Assembly: GCA_964650735.1 (NCBI GenBank)
Contig: CAZYUT010000129.1
Coordinates: forward strand, 1 to 5,861
Reading direction: 5' to 3'
DNA length: 5,861 nt
DNA from: Dichotomicrobium sp964650735
GTDB lineage: Bacteria; Pseudomonadota; Alphaproteobacteria; Rhizobiales; Rhodomicrobiaceae
Shown: in pieces, positions 5,027-5,861 of the stretch
Position numbering within the stretch: the first letter of the stretch is position 1
Layout: each line of letters starts with the position of its first letter
Position numbers and translations under genes: made by a program
The notes under the pieces: model-generated
The model's input: the letters and a program-made list of their open reading frames with translations, nothing else
Told to the model about the DNA's origin: nothing
Database searches by the model: none

Positions 5027-5861
5027 ATGCCACTCAACCTGAAAGGTTCGTTCGAGTTCCGCGGAAACGATATCCGCTACGGCATCATGGGGCCGGAGGG
5101 CGCGCCTGCGCTCGTCCTGCTGCATGGCACGCCATTTTCCGCGCACGAGTGGCACCGGATCGCGCCGTGGCTGGCGCGGCATTTCCGCGTGCATTTTCAC
5201 GACATGCTAGGCTATGGCGCGTCGGCGAAGGGCGACCTGCCGGATGTCTCGCTGGGTATTCAGAACGAGGTTTTCGCCGCGCTGCTCGATCATTGGGGTC
5301 TGGAGCGCCCGCATGTCGTGGCGCATGACTTCGGCGGCGCGACAGCGCTGCGCGCGCATTTCCTCAATGGCCGCGACTATGCCTCGTTGACGTTGATCGA
5401 CCCGGTGGCGATCCGCCCCTGGGGCTCACCGTTCGTCGCGCATGTGCGCCACCACGAGGCCGCCTTCGCCGGGATGCCCGCCTATATGCATGAGGCGCTG
5501 CTGGATGCTTACTTGCGCACTGCGATTGCGCGCCCGATCGCGGCCGAGGAACTCGCACCCTACAAAGCGCCGTGGCTGGGCGAGACCGGGCAGATCGCGT
5601 TTTACCGCCAGATCGCGCACATGGACATGAAATACACCGACGAAGTTGAACCGCGCTATGGCGGGCTGCGCTGCCCGGCGCAGGTGCTGTGGGGCGCGGC
5701 GGATCAGTGGATCCCCATCGAAACCGGCCGGCGCTTCCACGCGATGCTGCCGGCGTGCCGCTTCATCGAGGTGCCGGGTGCGGGGCATCTGATGCAGGAG
5801 GACGCGCCGGAAGCGATCATCGCCGCGCTTGCCGACTTTCCGCCGCTCTCTCCGACGATCC
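5027..5861 (+). CDS. Alpha/beta hydrolase with Asp nucleophile, epoxide hydrolase/dehalogenase-like (3' partial)
   Basis: The frame is open from ATG 5027 to the window edge: 278 complete codons and no stop. The canonical triad is all visible: HGTP oxyanion-hole motif (33-36), nucleophile elbow AHDFGG (99-104, D101), acid Asp in LWGAADQW (D226) and His in GAGHLMQED (H254). Only a few dozen C-terminal residues at most should be missing. Asp in place of the usual Ser nucleophile is the mark of epoxide hydrolases, haloalkane dehalogenases and fluoroacetate dehalogenases, which attack carbon to form an ester intermediate. The HGxP motif leans toward epoxide hydrolase. Phe replaces the Trp that follows the nucleophile in many dehalogenases. 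A cap region at about 130-205, rich in aromatics (W132, Y153, Y162, Y193, Y203), could supply ring-opening Tyr residues. There is no signal peptide, so it is cytoplasmic. Substrate is unknown; the start is supported by GGGAGG. Confidence 0.88.
   Translation, partial: MPLNLKGSFEFRGNDIRYGIMGPEGAPALVLLHGTPFSAHEWHRIAPWLARHFRVHFHDMLGYGASAKGDLPDVSLGIQNEVFAALLDHWGLERPHVVAHDFGGATALRAHFLNGRDYASLTLIDPVAIRPWGSPFVAHVRHHEAAFAGMPAYMHEALLDAYLRTAIARPIAAEELAPYKAPWLGETGQIAFYRQIAHMDMKYTDEVEPRYGGLRCPAQVLWGAADQWIPIETGRRFHAMLPACRFIEVPGAGHLMQEDAPEAIIAALADFPPLSPTI

Noticed and set aside
4916..5200. N-terminal extension of the aldolase frame by 95 codons
   Set aside because: It runs antisense into the hydrolase gene, carries no aldolase motif, and a well-placed AAGGA precedes the ATG at 4915.

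Overview
The window looks like ordinary chromosome from a GC-rich proteobacterium, most likely an alphaproteobacterium. GC-rich codon use, short Shine-Dalgarno-led gaps and the protein style (LivG with an AGVNRT D-loop, a threonine aldolase of the EQTVN type) all point that way. This is an inference from sequence style; there is no rRNA or marker gene. I see no mobile element, CRISPR array, tRNA or rRNA. No gene-free stretch exceeds 114 bases.

Bases 1-2176 and 2208-3152 hold four of the five parts of a LIV-type (HAAT family) ABC importer for branched-chain amino acids or related compounds. They are the ATPases LivG (5' end off the window) and LivF, then the permeases LivH and LivM, all on the plus strand and tightly spaced. 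The periplasmic binding protein (LivK type) is not in the window. The order G-F-H-M differs from the H-M-G-F order of E. coli. Substrate cannot be read from these parts.

A 114-base gap with a near-perfect 10-base inverted repeat separates livM from a two-gene cassette at 3267-3877. It encodes a UspF/UspG-type universal stress protein and a 54-residue protein made of one membrane helix followed by a clean heptad coiled coil. This pair next to a transporter is the most interesting part of the window.

A PLP-dependent threonine aldolase family gene (3881-4915, minus strand) runs tail to tail into the cassette, with only 3 bases between the two stop codons. Divergent from it, across a 111-base gap, an alpha/beta hydrolase starts at 5027 and runs off the right edge. 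Its nucleophile position is Asp (AHDFGG), as in epoxide hydrolases and haloalkane dehalogenases. A joint role of aldolase, hydrolase and importer in catabolism of an imported amino acid or xenobiotic is possible, but only gene proximity supports it.
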